Of a DNA stretch of 64,000 bases, positions 42,178 through 50,738 are shown piece by piece; position 1 is the first letter of the stretch, and every line of letters starts with the position of its first letter. This DNA is from Bacillus sp. RO3 (GTDB lineage: Bacteria > Bacillota > Bacilli > Bacillales > Bacillaceae_B), in assembly GCF_012911895.1 (NCBI RefSeq), contig NZ_JAAXCV010000020.1, forward strand, positions 1-64,000, written 5' to 3'. A program made the position numbers and the translations under genes. Under the pieces are notes generated by a model. It was not told the origin of the DNA and made no database searches. It saw nothing but the letters and a program-made list of their open reading frames with translations.

Positions 42178-42217
42178 GAATATCCCCCTCAAATTCCCTT
42201 TTCATAACGAAGATGTT

Positions 42218-42799
42218 TTAAACTCCTTCCCTTCCGTCCCATATCCGTTGAACATCCACTAACTCCTTCCCCTTGAACTCCATTCGATATATATCAGGCT
42301 TTGAAGTACTATGTAAAAACCCCAAATCATACGTAGAATCGAAAAATCCCATCATCAGGGTCATCACAGCCCCGTGAGTGCCGATCACAATTTTTTTGTC
42401 TTTAAAACGGTCCAATAATCCGTCTAAGACCCCAACAGCTCTTCTTTGGCAATCTGCATTGGATTCTCCGCCTTTTAGAGAAAAATTCACATCAGAAAAT
42501 GACTTCTCCAGAAGCGGAAGTAATTCAACATCAGATATCCGATTGTCTTCAGAAGAAAAACGTTTTTCTTTTAATTCTTCATAGATCAGCACTTCTTGCC
42601 CTATATGTTGTGCCAGCCTTTCCACCGTTTCAATGGAACGCAGGTAGGGGCTTGAGACAACGGAATCAATCGTTTTATTGATTAAGAGGTCGGTTACCCG
42701 TTCGGCATCTGCATGACCTTTTTGAGTCAGCCTTCTTGATCGTTCCTCTCCTTCCTTTGGGGACTCGCCGTGCCTTACCATATAAACAAACGTACTCAT
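42218..42799 (-). CDS. Histidine phosphatase family protein
   Basis: A 193-residue phosphatase with the RHG motif at residues 9-11 and the second His in IVIGTHGAVMTLMM near 141. A distinctive EKRFSSEDNRI segment follows the first third. It is not close to the phosphatase at 28.9 kb. Substrate unknown. It probably forms a transcript with the 39-residue membrane peptide gene downstream. Confidence 0.8.
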   Translation of the reverse strand: MSTFVYMVRHGESPKEGEERSRRLTQKGHADAERVTDLLINKTIDSVVSSPYLRSIETVERLAQHIGQEVLIYEELKEKRFSSEDNRISDVELLPLLEKSFSDVNFSLKGGESNADCQRRAVGVLDGLLDRFKDKKIVIGTHGAVMTLMMGFFDSTYDLGFLHSTSKPDIYRMEFKGKELVDVQRIWDGREGV

Positions 42800-42864
42800 C
42801 TTTTTTCCTCCGTTATGGTTCTGCCCTCATCTTCAGCTAGTCTCCACCATCAAGGTGAAGTCTA

Positions 42865-43803
42865 TTAAAGTTGTTTTTTCAACACAACTTCATCCCACAT
42901 GATTTCGCCTGTTTTCTCAAAGCCTACGCTCTCATACATCTTGATGGCATGGACGTTCTCCGGTTCTGCACTTGTGTACAATCCGATTCTGCCGTGAGAG
43001 TCTGTAATGCGGTTGATGAGTTGCAGGGTAGCCGCCTTCCCATACCCTTTCCCCTGATAATCTTGATCGATCATTAATCGACACATTTCCATCCTGCCGG
43101 TTTCAGGGTCCACCCCATACATTAAAAAGCCGATCATCGCATCTTGATGATATATGGCTAACGGATGGAAACCTTCTGTATAGATGGATTGCAGCAATGA
43201 ATAGCTGTTATCTGCCACAAACCCCTTTTGATCATCAGAGACAGATAATGTTACACACTCTTCCCAGTTATCAGCATTGACTTCCCTTAACTCCAGATTC
43301 ATTGACTTATCCCCCAATTTCTTTAAGAAATCTATTTTTCTACTATCCTTGTGATTATTGTTATTTGCCCGATAACTATCCTTGGATGACGCTTCGTATA
43401 CGCTCAAATATTGCTCGGGATTTAGTAAATAATACGTCACATCCCCGTAGTGATGCCGTTCTAAATCTACTAATTCCACACCCGCGAAGCTTGGCAGCGT
43501 GTCCATAATTCCGAATTCAACGGATAATCCGTCTTTGGAAAATTCATGCTCATGCAAATCGATCAAGCTGTATCCCATTGAATGCATGATACTCACAATG
43601 CTGTTCCAGTTATGTATATTTTCATCAGGCGGCACTTCCCACCCTGCCTTATCACCAGGCACATGAATGTCCAGGTCCTGTGCATCCCAGCTCGTTCCTG
43701 TAACGATCTCTAATCCTACTGATCCCATTAACAATGGGATGATATCTATCTCATTTAGCTTCCTGGCAATGTTGATAAACTCATTGAATTTGTAATTTTT
43801 CAT
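42865..43803 (-). CDS. Nucleotidyltransferase-like domain fused to GNAT
   Basis: A 312-residue two-domain protein. Residues 1-165 look like a nucleotidyltransferase-fold domain (GSVGLEIVTGTSWDAQDLDIHVPG, with a D-L-D-I motif that could bind metal). Residues 170-312 are a BltD-like GNAT with LMIDQDYQGKGYGKAATLQLI as acetyl-CoA loop. The GNAT half resembles the separate GNAT at 46.2 kb. The start follows GGAGGG. Such a fusion suggests two modifications of one substrate, perhaps a drug. Confidence 0.75.
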   Translation of the reverse strand: MKNYKFNEFINIARKLNEIDIIPLLMGSVGLEIVTGTSWDAQDLDIHVPGDKAGWEVPPDENIHNWNSIVSIMHSMGYSLIDLHEHEFSKDGLSVEFGIMDTLPSFAGVELVDLERHHYGDVTYYLLNPEQYLSVYEASSKDSYRANNNNHKDSRKIDFLKKLGDKSMNLELREVNADNWEECVTLSVSDDQKGFVADNSYSLLQSIYTEGFHPLAIYHQDAMIGFLMYGVDPETGRMEMCRLMIDQDYQGKGYGKAATLQLINRITDSHGRIGLYTSAEPENVHAIKMYESVGFEKTGEIMWDEVVLKKQL

Positions 43804-43957
43804 TTGTGCCCTCCATATTTTCACTCGAATGTATCTCCACAATGCCTTGCACCACCTGGGCACAATTCCCTATTGTTCATTCAAAAGGGAATTGCTAAAC
43901 TTCTAACCATGACAAATGTCTCATTGAGTAGATATCACGAATGGAGCTGCGACCATC

Positions 43958-44176
43958 ATGGAGAAATTTATAGCCCAGGCAGAAAAGTGGAGAACCCTTA
44001 ATACACTTCTACACGTCCGGTATTCCAAGAAAAAGGTAGGTCCTTTGACCTTCTCTGGCCGGATACTGTCCGTTGAGAAAGAAGAAATTCTGTTTTATGA
44101 CGTAGACTCAAAAACGGTCCTGAAATTAAGCCTTGGTGATTTAGATGATCTGGTATCTTCTGCAGGGTCAGAATAA
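43958..44176 (+). CDS. Small protein of unknown function
   Basis: A 72-residue protein with a basic first half and an acidic end, and a probable beta-strand core VGPLTFSGRILSVEKEEILFYDVDSKTVLKL, like a small barrel. The SD GGAGCTG is nine bases upstream. Family not recognised. It converges on the GNAT gene at 44184, seven bases away. Confidence 0.6.
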   Translation: MEKFIAQAEKWRTLNTLLHVRYSKKKVGPLTFSGRILSVEKEEILFYDVDSKTVLKLSLGDLDDLVSSAGSE

Positions 44177-44183
44177 GACAGTA

Positions 44184-44639
44184 TTACCTGTGTCCTTCCT
44201 TTCTGGCCTTTATATATCCATAATAGGCACACGTACCATTCTGGCTTAAGTCCTTCACTTCAAAGCCACACTTTTCGTAGAAACTGAAAAGATCAGCTGA
44301 GGTGTGGGCAAACCAATCTCCATGGGGAAGCTTTTGAACACAGAGCTCTACGAATTTCTTCCCTATGCCTTTTCCGCGATAGTTTGTTAACACCACTAAA
44401 TCCATGATGTTGGCAGCCATGATCTGGTCTGAAATCACCCTGACCATTCCAATCATGTTGTCCTTATCCCAAACCGTAAATGCCCAGGTCGAGTTTTTGA
44501 AGATGAGGGAGAACTTTTCTTTCTGCCATGAAGGCGTATTCCTTGCCCAGCCTGCATCCTCAAACAGCCGTTCCACCTCTTCACCAGGAACTCCTTCAGT
44601 CCCTTCTCTTATGACCAGACCGTTGAAATATTGATACAT
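44184..44639 (-). CDS. GNAT acetyltransferase
   Basis: A 151-residue GNAT of the Acetyltransf_1 type with TNYRGKGIGKKFVELCVQ as acetyl-CoA loop (about 86-103) and the closing FYEKCGFEV. The start at 44639 lies after AGGAGG; an in-frame ATG 15 codons earlier does not. Substrate unknown. Confidence 0.8.
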   Translation of the reverse strand: MYQYFNGLVIREGTEGVPGEEVERLFEDAGWARNTPSWQKEKFSLIFKNSTWAFTVWDKDNMIGMVRVISDQIMAANIMDLVVLTNYRGKGIGKKFVELCVQKLPHGDWFAHTSADLFSFYEKCGFEVKDLSQNGTCAYYGYIKARKEGHR

Positions 44640-44793
44640 CGTAAGTCCTCCTTTTAGACAGGGAATCCCTTGACCGCTCTTCACATACCGGTTGTGAATG
44701 TTGTGTATATTTCTGCATCCACCATCATGAATCCCTCATGTGAGCATCATGCTAATTCAGATATAGATAAGCTCCGAAATTACCGTGCACCTT

Positions 44794-45354
44794 TTATCCG
44801 CTGTTTCTGTCTGTCCATTCCTTTAGCATCTCTTCATCTATTTCTTCAATGACTTCTTTCGTTCCATCGGCCATAATCATTTTTACTTCTACATCTTTTT
44901 CATGACTGATGGCATACCAGAACCGTTTATCCTCTTCTACTTCAATGATTTTTGCTTGTTCCTCCCCAGCATAAACTTGCTTAATTGAAGGGTCATTTAT
45001 TGCACCTGAATAGATATATGGTTTCTCACTCATTGCAGACCATTTTACAGGGGTTCCCCATTCAGACCCTCTCGTTCGTTGCCAGTTCCAACGCCCATTT
45101 TCCTTCTTAAAATAGGCAATAAATATTTGCTCTCCTTGAAGATTGTTTTCCGTAAAGATAGCAATGGCATCGTTAGGTCTAAAGACATTTTCTTCTTTAT
45201 GTATGAGGGAGTACTCATATTGGACCTCTTCCGTGTATTCCTCAGCATTTCTCTCCATTTTCTTATGAAAAAAATCTTCAAAGGTTGGTTCAGGTAAACA
45301 AGCTGTCAGTATCGGTAAAACGGCCAGAACCACCAGTGTGATCATTTTATTCAT
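44794..45354 (-). CDS. Lipoprotein of unknown function
   Basis: A 186-residue lipoprotein. The signal peptide ends in the lipobox LTAC, with Cys19 the lipidated residue. The mature part has WNWQRTRGSEWGTPVKWSA, typical of small extracellular beta-domains in Bacillus lipoproteins. No domain is recognised. It lies 24 bases after the small membrane protein gene and may share its transcript. Confidence 0.75.
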   Translation of the reverse strand: MNKMITLVVLAVLPILTACLPEPTFEDFFHKKMERNAEEYTEEVQYEYSLIHKEENVFRPNDAIAIFTENNLQGEQIFIAYFKKENGRWNWQRTRGSEWGTPVKWSAMSEKPYIYSGAINDPSIKQVYAGEEQAKIIEVEEDKRFWYAISHEKDVEVKMIMADGTKEVIEEIDEEMLKEWTDRNSG

Positions 45355-45378
45355 GCCTTCACCATTCGCTCCTTTCCC

Positions 45379-45576
45379 TCAATTTCTCTGGTCACCATTC
45401 GTAGCATTGGAGAAAGAAAGAAACAAGAATCCTGCCCACGAAATCCCCACCATCACTACATATGCATAATTCCAGGGGGATTGCTCCTTTACTAAAGAGA
45501 TCACCTCTTTAATCAGTAAAAAACTCATGATACTTAAGGACAATCTATTTGCGTTTAATAGGATAAATTTCTTCAC
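45379..45576 (-). CDS. 65-residue membrane protein, coupled to DinB
   Basis: A protein with two membrane helices. Its GTG start overlaps the DinB stop codon as GTGA, so translation is probably coupled. An SD-like AAGGGTGA precedes it. Family not recognised. Confidence 0.65.
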   Translation of the reverse strand: MKKFILLNANRLSLSIMSFLLIKEVISLVKEQSPWNYAYVVMVGISWAGFLFLSFSNATNGDQRN

Positions 45577-46103
45577 CTTTTCACCCTTTTAACGATCATT
45601 CTGATCTGCCCCCGATGGTTCAGTTCGTCTTCGAAAACGTGGAACCACTTGAAGTGATTGTTTGCCGGATCATCCCAGCCAAAAGGGGTTACTTCTTCCA
45701 ACCAGCTGTCAGGCGAGTTTCTAAAGAAATCCAGCGTTTTCTCCCTGGTACTGGAAAGCATCTGTTCATAGAAACCGAGGTCTTTCCCTTTTATTTCTCT
45801 TTTGGCATCTTCCCCGAGGACAATCCCCACACTAAGCCCGTCCCATTCTTCATCCGTTAGGTCTCTGCCTTCAAATGTCATGATTTGAAAAGCTTTCTCT
45901 ATACTGGCTATATGAAAAAGCAGCATTCCAATCGAATTACTTTGATCATCCAAATGGACATCTAGTTGTGCAGTGGATAACCCTTTAATTGCTTCCAGTG
46001 TGGTATGTCTCGTATAGTCCATCATAGTAACCAGTTTTCCGATTTCTGGTTCATACCCTTCTTTTTGTTTCACATAATATAGATTTTTAGTTTCTGTTTT
46101 CAT
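45573..46103 (-). CDS. DinB-family protein (bacillithiol-transferase-like fold)
   Basis: A 176-residue four-helix protein of the DinB/YfiT-like family. Metal-binding His positions are in LLFHIASIEKAF near 62 and ELNHRGQIRM near 164. Members in Bacillus include bacillithiol S-transferases. The start at 46103 has SD AGGAGG; the frame is open to 46196, but that part runs back into the terminator of the GNAT gene and is not coding. A paralogue lies at 55.3 kb. Confidence 0.8.
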   Translation of the reverse strand: MKTETKNLYYVKQKEGYEPEIGKLVTMMDYTRHTTLEAIKGLSTAQLDVHLDDQSNSIGMLLFHIASIEKAFQIMTFEGRDLTDEEWDGLSVGIVLGEDAKREIKGKDLGFYEQMLSSTREKTLDFFRNSPDSWLEEVTPFGWDDPANNHFKWFHVFEDELNHRGQIRMIVKRVKR

Positions 46104-46194
46104 CAGGTCCTCCTGTACATAACGTCCATTTTCTCCAACATAAGCACGTTCATGACTGACAACTAAAACATTCTTGGCAAATTTGTTGATGACC

Positions 46195-46226
46195 AAAAAA
46201 GAAAGGAATCCTTCGATCCTTTCTTC
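46195..46226 (-). terminator. Terminator of the leader-controlled GNAT gene
   Basis: GAAGAAAGGA and TCCTTTCTTT pair on the minus strand around a 9-base loop, followed by Ts. It follows the GNAT stop by about 20 bases. Confidence 0.75.
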
Positions 46227-46247
46227 TGACTATCGTATATTCTTTAA

Positions 46248-46700
46248 TTAGCTTATTGATTTAATAACAGCCATTTCCCTTCCAAACCGATCACCTTGAT
46301 CGACAAATCCTAAGCTGGAATATAACTGGTGAGCTCCCTTATTTTCGGGGTGATACCCTACAACAATCCTCTTCGCAGAGAGTACGCTTTCCATCTCTAA
46401 GATCATCAACTCGGTTGCTGCTTTCCCGATTCCCTTACCTTGGTACTTCTTATCCACCATAATTCTGTAGACCCAATAGCCGTCGAGTTCTTCTTTTACA
46501 GAGTTGTACATTAGAAATCCGACTACTTTTTCCTCGTAATAAATGGCATATGGTTTTAGTGTTGGCTCAAACTTTGTTTGAGCTATGGAAATGGCATTCG
46601 GTTCAATATAATCTTTTTGTTCATTCGATACTTCTAATCTGCAACAGTCATACCAATTATCTTGATTCAATTCTTGAAGTTTCACTTTACCGTTTTTCAA
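46248..46700 (-). CDS. BltD-like GNAT (spermidine-type) with leader peptide
   Basis: A 150-residue GNAT of the BltD/PaiA spermidine-acetyltransferase type, with LQELNQDNWYDCCRLEVSNEQ at the start and VDKKYQGKGIGKAATELMI as acetyl-CoA loop (about 87-105). It starts at a TTG, eight bases after GGGG of the SD. An 18-residue leader peptide and competing hairpins lie upstream, so its translation is probably induced by ribosome stalling. A terminator follows. Confidence 0.75.
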   Translation of the reverse strand: MKNGKVKLQELNQDNWYDCCRLEVSNEQKDYIEPNAISIAQTKFEPTLKPYAIYYEEKVVGFLMYNSVKEELDGYWVYRIMVDKKYQGKGIGKAATELMILEMESVLSAKRIVVGYHPENKGAHQLYSSLGFVDQGDRFGREMAVIKSIS

Positions 46701-46704
46701 AAAA

Positions 46705-46762
46705 CCTTCCCCTTTCGAATGTGGGGAAACGCTTAACTTTACGTTAATGAGACGTTCTCCCC
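46705..46762 (-). promoter_or_regulatory. Competing hairpins over the GNAT SD
   Basis: Three segments on the minus strand can pair in two ways. GGGGAGAACG inside the leader peptide gene (46753-46762) pairs with CGTTTCCCC (46723-46731) with one bulge. The same TTCCCC can pair instead with GGGGAA of the GNAT SD (46707-46712). A ribosome on the leader would decide which forms. Confidence 0.6.
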
Positions 46763-46800
46763 TTGTGTTTACTAATGATTACAGCTTCGTTTATTTTCAT
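46744..46800 (-). CDS. 18-residue leader peptide
   Basis: MKINEAVIISKHKGRTSH, preceded by the perfect SD AAAGGAGGCG nine bases upstream, much stronger than the SD of the GNAT gene it precedes. The stop codon lies about 43 bases before the GNAT start and its 3' half is inside a hairpin arm. Layout recalls the leader peptides of erm and cat genes. Confidence 0.65.
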   Translation of the reverse strand: MKINEAVIISKHKGRTSH

Positions 46801-46859
46801 AATGAACGCCTCCTTTAACAATGATACCCATCATGATGTGGGAATGTTCAGACTCTATA

Positions 46860-46865
46860 ATTATA
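46860..46865 (-). promoter_or_regulatory. TG-extended -10 of the leader-GNAT unit
   Basis: TGCTATAAT on the minus strand is a strong extended -10. No good -35 is seen. The transcript would start near 46853, about 50 bases before the leader peptide. Confidence 0.6.
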
Positions 46866-46971
46866 GCATATTTTTTGTATAATATTTCCTTTATTAGAGA
46901 TCATGCAAAAAAAAATTCATGCAGTGCACCATGAAAATGACTAAGGTATCAAATGAGCACATTACCAGCGA

Positions 46972-47565
46972 CTAGTCCATGCTCTTTTGTAAAAAGTCAG
47001 ACCTACTCAATAGATAGTGATGATAACGTTCATTTTCTATCATCACTTGCCCCCGGTGGACAAACCCGCATTTTTCAATCACTTTATTGGATGGTACGTT
47101 GTCAGGGAGAGCCACTGCGTGAAGAACTTCTACATTTGTACGTGTAAACAAATACGTAATAAGCCCTTTACATGCTTTTGTTGCGTATCCTTTTCCTTGA
47201 TATTCACCTGAAATGGCATACATGATTTCTCTATTCGGTGCAGGAATCTCCTCTTTCATTCCAGAACAGCACCACCCGATCAATTCATCTGTCTCTTTGA
47301 TAAATACTCCTAGTTTTAAGAAATGGCCCTCTATGCTGCCGTCTTTCTCAGCAGCATGAAGAAATGCTTTGTTAGCCGGAATTTCATAATGGGTGACCCA
47401 CTCGATCCTTTGCTCTTTTGTTGATTTCCAGTCCGGCAGGAATCTGGATATCTCCGGTTGATTGGAGATGTTGTATATAGCATCTGCATCTGCAGTTGAA
47501 AATTCTTTAAGATAGATGTCTGCACAATCGATTCTAAATAAGCTTTGTGAAGTGGTATGTTTCAT
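46972..47565 (-). CDS. GNAT acetyltransferase, RimJ/RimL type
   Basis: A 197-residue GNAT with the start IYLKEFSTADADAIYNISNQ, the acetyl-CoA loop SGEYQGKGYATKACKGLI (about 120-137) and NVPSNKVIEKCGFVHRG. The SD AAGGGG is present. It precedes nothing obvious on its strand but follows a DUF523 gene by 23 bases, so both are probably co-transcribed. Confidence 0.8.
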   Translation of the reverse strand: MKHTTSQSLFRIDCADIYLKEFSTADADAIYNISNQPEISRFLPDWKSTKEQRIEWVTHYEIPANKAFLHAAEKDGSIEGHFLKLGVFIKETDELIGWCCSGMKEEIPAPNREIMYAISGEYQGKGYATKACKGLITYLFTRTNVEVLHAVALPDNVPSNKVIEKCGFVHRGQVMIENERYHHYLLSRSDFLQKSMD

Positions 47566-47588
47566 TGTTTTTCCCCTTATGATTAGAC

Positions 47589-48047
47589 CTATGAGAACCC
47601 CTTAACAAATTCTTCTTCAGAAATCACTTGAAATCCGTTTCGTTTGAGCAAGGCCGAAGTGACTCCATTTCCGGCGATCTTTTCACCGTTAAAATGACCT
47701 TTGTAGATCATCGAACTGCCGCAGGATGGACTGTTTTCTTTCAGCACGATGGTCGTGGCGTTTACTTTTCTGGCATGTTCTAATGCAGCGTAGGCTCCTT
47801 TCATGTAGAGATCCGTTACGTCCTTTCCGGATTTATCCATCACTTTAGCTTTGCCGTCCAATACCTCTTCTCCGGCTCCTCCTATGATTTCAGCAGGTTC
47901 CCTTGGAGTGGAAAAACCTCCTAGCAATTCCGGACAAATCGTGATCGCTTTCTTCTCTTCTACAAGTTTACTGATTTTCTCATTTAAACAATGCGTTCCG
48001 TTGTATCTTACTTCCAGTCCTGCTAAGCAGGAGCTTACTAATAGCAT
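47589..48047 (-). CDS. DUF523 protein
   Basis: A 152-residue DUF523 protein with the family patterns VSSCLAGLEVRYNG (5-18), CPELLGGFSTPREPAEI and KENSPSCGS (catalytic-looking Ser-Cys), suggesting a thiol-dependent enzyme. The ATG at 48047 follows AGGTG by six bases; a GTG three codons upstream is possible. Function unknown. Confidence 0.8.
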   Translation of the reverse strand: MLLVSSCLAGLEVRYNGTHCLNEKISKLVEEKKAITICPELLGGFSTPREPAEIIGGAGEEVLDGKAKVMDKSGKDVTDLYMKGAYAALEHARKVNATTIVLKENSPSCGSSMIYKGHFNGEKIAGNGVTSALLKRNGFQVISEEEFVKGFS

Positions 48048-48136
48048 AGGTTTCACCTCAGAAATGGATGGTTGGTTTAGGAAGACCTAAGATCTAATCA
48101 TTCAACTTCATCCATATTTCGATTTCGTAACAATCT

Positions 48137-48541
48137 TTACTCTTTTTTATAAGCCTGGTACCAATGATAGGGTTGAACTTCTTCTAATGTTTTGAACAGG
48201 ATACTGCTTTCAGGAGTGTAAATCCCAACCTTTACGTTTGATCCCCAGTAGAATAGCCTCTCTTGGCAGATTCCACAGGGAGTGAGGATTTTGTACGGAG
48301 AAGTTGGAGCATCTCTTACTACACATATGGAATGGGTAATGTGAGCTTCAAGCTTGTGAGCTTCTAAAATAGCTCCCGTTTCAATACACAGTTCTGTTGA
48401 AGCGTTAATAATTTCCGGTGAAACACTGGTCAGGACCTTTCCATCTGATGTGTACATGGCCGCCGCACCACCCCAGCCTGTTGGGTATCTCTTTTCTATT
48501 AATGCTACTGCTTCTTCAAACAGTCTTTTTTCTATATTCAT
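48137..48541 (-). CDS. Cytidine deaminase-like protein
   Basis: A 134-residue zinc deaminase of the cytidine/blasticidin-S group. The zinc motif is CIETGAILEA (Cys53, with Glu55 as proton shuttle) and PCGICQERL (PCxxC). It resembles blasticidin-S deaminase more than the housekeeping Cdd, judging by the short length and the TSPYKILTPCGICQERL segment. The start has SD GAGGTGAT. Stand-alone gene. Confidence 0.75.
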   Translation of the reverse strand: MNIEKRLFEEAVALIEKRYPTGWGGAAAMYTSDGKVLTSVSPEIINASTELCIETGAILEAHKLEAHITHSICVVRDAPTSPYKILTPCGICQERLFYWGSNVKVGIYTPESSILFKTLEEVQPYHWYQAYKKE

Positions 48542-48749
48542 TCTTATCACCTCGTTTACCATCATGCTCATACAGATTTAAATTGATGACCTCCGTGTAT
48601 GATTTTTGTAGTTAGGTTGGTAAATATGTGGAGGGGCGGCCTCTTGTTGATGGGTTTAATATAATAAACAAGTTATCTTTTCGTTTTTAACTAATAGTTG
48701 AAAAAGACTATGCATGGAGAACACACTTGTGATACTTAGCTATTCTCAC

Positions 48750-49049
48750 CTAAAACATGGGTTCTTCTGCGTTTGTGAATGCAACAAAGTAGGGAGCGAA
48801 TACTAATAAGAGAGTAACTAGCACAATCCAAATTGTTATAGAGAGCATCGAACGTTGAAGAATATATAAGAGCACAAACGATAAAGGAATGAATGCTGTA
48901 AATCCAACTAACATTCTTTTGGATTTTGGGGTGAGGTACAGCACGTGATGGCAATGTGGACAATGTATCGTATTCCTTTTGTAGATCATTAGAGCTTTAA
49001 ATACGAGAAACCAAGAAAGTTTGTGATCGCATCTTATCCATGTCGGCAT
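48750..49049 (-). CDS. TIGR04104-like membrane protein with broken zinc finger
   Basis: A 99-residue protein. The first half resembles TIGR04104 zinc-finger proteins (LSWFLVFKALMIYKRNTIHCPHCHHVLYLTPKSKR), but the first Cys pair is reduced to one Cys in WIRCDHK. Two membrane helices follow. The start at 49049 has SD GGAGGGAG. Function unknown. Confidence 0.65.
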   Translation of the reverse strand: MPTWIRCDHKLSWFLVFKALMIYKRNTIHCPHCHHVLYLTPKSKRMLVGFTAFIPLSFVLLYILQRSMLSITIWIVLVTLLLVFAPYFVAFTNAEEPMF

Positions 49050-49112
49050 GTGCTCCCTCCCACCTTCTATACATAGACTGTTGAACCAACCCTCACCAAC
49101 AGAATATCCCCA

Positions 49113-49168
49113 CCAAGGTCCGTCCCTCAACCAACTAAAGCGTTAACGCAGTGAGGGGCGGACCTTGG
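49113..49168 (-). terminator. Hairpin over the end of the second kinase gene
   Basis: CCAAGGTCCGTCCCTCA pairs with TGAGGGGCGGACCTTGG (one G-U pair) around a 22-base loop that holds the kinase stop codon. The stem shares GGTCCGTCC with the ClC terminator. No T-run follows. Confidence 0.65.
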
Positions 49169-50456
49169 ATGGGGTCATGGCTGGGGCGGTTTGTTCTTGT
49201 TTGTGGACAGGGAAGGATAGGATGACGGAGGTGCCGTTGTTGGGTTTACTTTGGACCTTAATGGTGCCTCTCATGCCTTCAACGAGCTGGAAGACAGTCA
49301 TCATACCGAGACCTGTACCGTTCTTTCCTTTCATAGAGAAGTAGGGTTCCCCGAGGCGCAGGACTTGTTCATTGGTCATCCCGATTCCCGTATCGTTGAT
49401 AAGAATGAGCACCTTCTCCCCATCCAAATAGCTCAGGACCCTGAGCGTACCGCCCTTCTCCATGGCCTCGAGTCCGTTCTTCATGACATTGATGAGAATC
49501 TGCTGCAGCTTGTTAGGGTCCCCCTTGATGGCATGCTGATGCAGGGTGTTAGTTTTAATGTCGATTCCTTTTTTGACAGCAAGGGGCATGATGATCTCTT
49601 TGGAACGATTGATCTCCTCCAGAATGTCCACTTCGATTTCCGTCTCCGGATGAGGCCTCGCAAAGTTTAAATACTGGTTGATGACTTCTGTGGCCCGGTC
49701 GATTTCGCTGACGGCGATCTTGGATAGTTCGCTATTAACATTTACATTGGCAGGGTCCTCATGGATGAGCTGGAGAAACCCCTTTACCGTTGTCAAAGGG
49801 TTTCTTACCTCATGACTCATGCTTGCTGCCAGGTGGCTGACCACCTGCATCTTCTCAAACTTGATGGCTTCCAATTGAAGCACATAAGTCGTCCGGATGA
49901 GTTCACATAAATAGAAAACAAAAAACGTCGAACCCGTCAGGACAAAGGAATAAACCAAAAACGAACCCCCATCACCGAAATCAAAGAGCATGCCAGGAAT
50001 CCACAGGGAAAGTATCGAGTAAACGAAGGCAAACAACGTAAACCAGTACACCCTCGTCTTCCATGGCTTATTTGCCAATCGGGGACGGAGGTACATAATT
50101 CCTATTGATGCAAGGATCACCATAATCATCGTAAGGATCAATCCCGGCCCAAGAAGGGGCGCACGGATCGCAACCGCCGTTAGGGAGAGCCAAAGTAAAA
50201 TCCTGTTTCCACCGTAGATGCCTCCTAATAGAAAGGGGATGAATCGTAAATCATAAATAAATCCATCTTCCAGCTTCACGGTTAAGGCCAGGCTCAATAA
50301 CATCAAAATCGTACTGATCAAATAGATTGACAGTGGACGAAGGTGAAACGAATGTACTTTACCTGATAGATACTTAAAGTTTAATAGTAAGATAACAATT
50401 AATATTGCAAGGAGGTTGAGCAGTAATCCCGTAAGTAACTCAATATGATCCATCAT
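49143..50456 (-). CDS. KinB-like membrane sensor histidine kinase, paralogue
   Basis: A 437-residue kinase with about six membrane helices (1-185, including DLRFIPFLLGGIYGG), HisKA with His215 in MSHEVRNPLTT, and a HATPase with NILVMKNGLEAM-type N-box and G boxes NDTGIGM and GTGLGM. It is a clear paralogue of the kinase at 10-11.3 kb. No response regulator is adjacent. SD GGAGGAAAC is good. Confidence 0.85.
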   Translation of the reverse strand: MMDHIELLTGLLLNLLAILIVILLLNFKYLSGKVHSFHLRPLSIYLISTILMLLSLALTVKLEDGFIYDLRFIPFLLGGIYGGNRILLWLSLTAVAIRAPLLGPGLILTMIMVILASIGIMYLRPRLANKPWKTRVYWFTLFAFVYSILSLWIPGMLFDFGDGGSFLVYSFVLTGSTFFVFYLCELIRTTYVLQLEAIKFEKMQVVSHLAASMSHEVRNPLTTVKGFLQLIHEDPANVNVNSELSKIAVSEIDRATEVINQYLNFARPHPETEIEVDILEEINRSKEIIMPLAVKKGIDIKTNTLHQHAIKGDPNKLQQILINVMKNGLEAMEKGGTLRVLSYLDGEKVLILINDTGIGMTNEQVLRLGEPYFSMKGKNGTGLGMMTVFQLVEGMRGTIKVQSKPNNGTSVILSFPVHKQEQTAPAMTPSKVRPSLR

Positions 50457-50738
50457 GTTTCCTCCATCATTCCTGTTCTATTTTTTCAATATTTCAAAAA
50501 AACTTATACCTTATTATACCGAATTATACGGCCTAATAGGGAAAAAAAATCCCTTACATTTTCACGTATACATACGGCCATAAAATGCTCACAAATCTTT
50601 CTGCCCCCCGATAACTCATTAGTTTCAAGAAACCATGCAGTCCAGTAGGAGAAACCACCAGCCATTATAAAAAAATACAAACGATTCCAAAAAATGATAA
50701 GATACTAATGAGTAGATATCTTGTAAAGTGGTGGTCTC

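Noticed and set aside
46104-46196. N-terminal extension of the DinB protein by 31 codons
   Set aside because: The stretch reaches into the T-run of the preceding terminator and the ATG at 46103 has a perfect SD.
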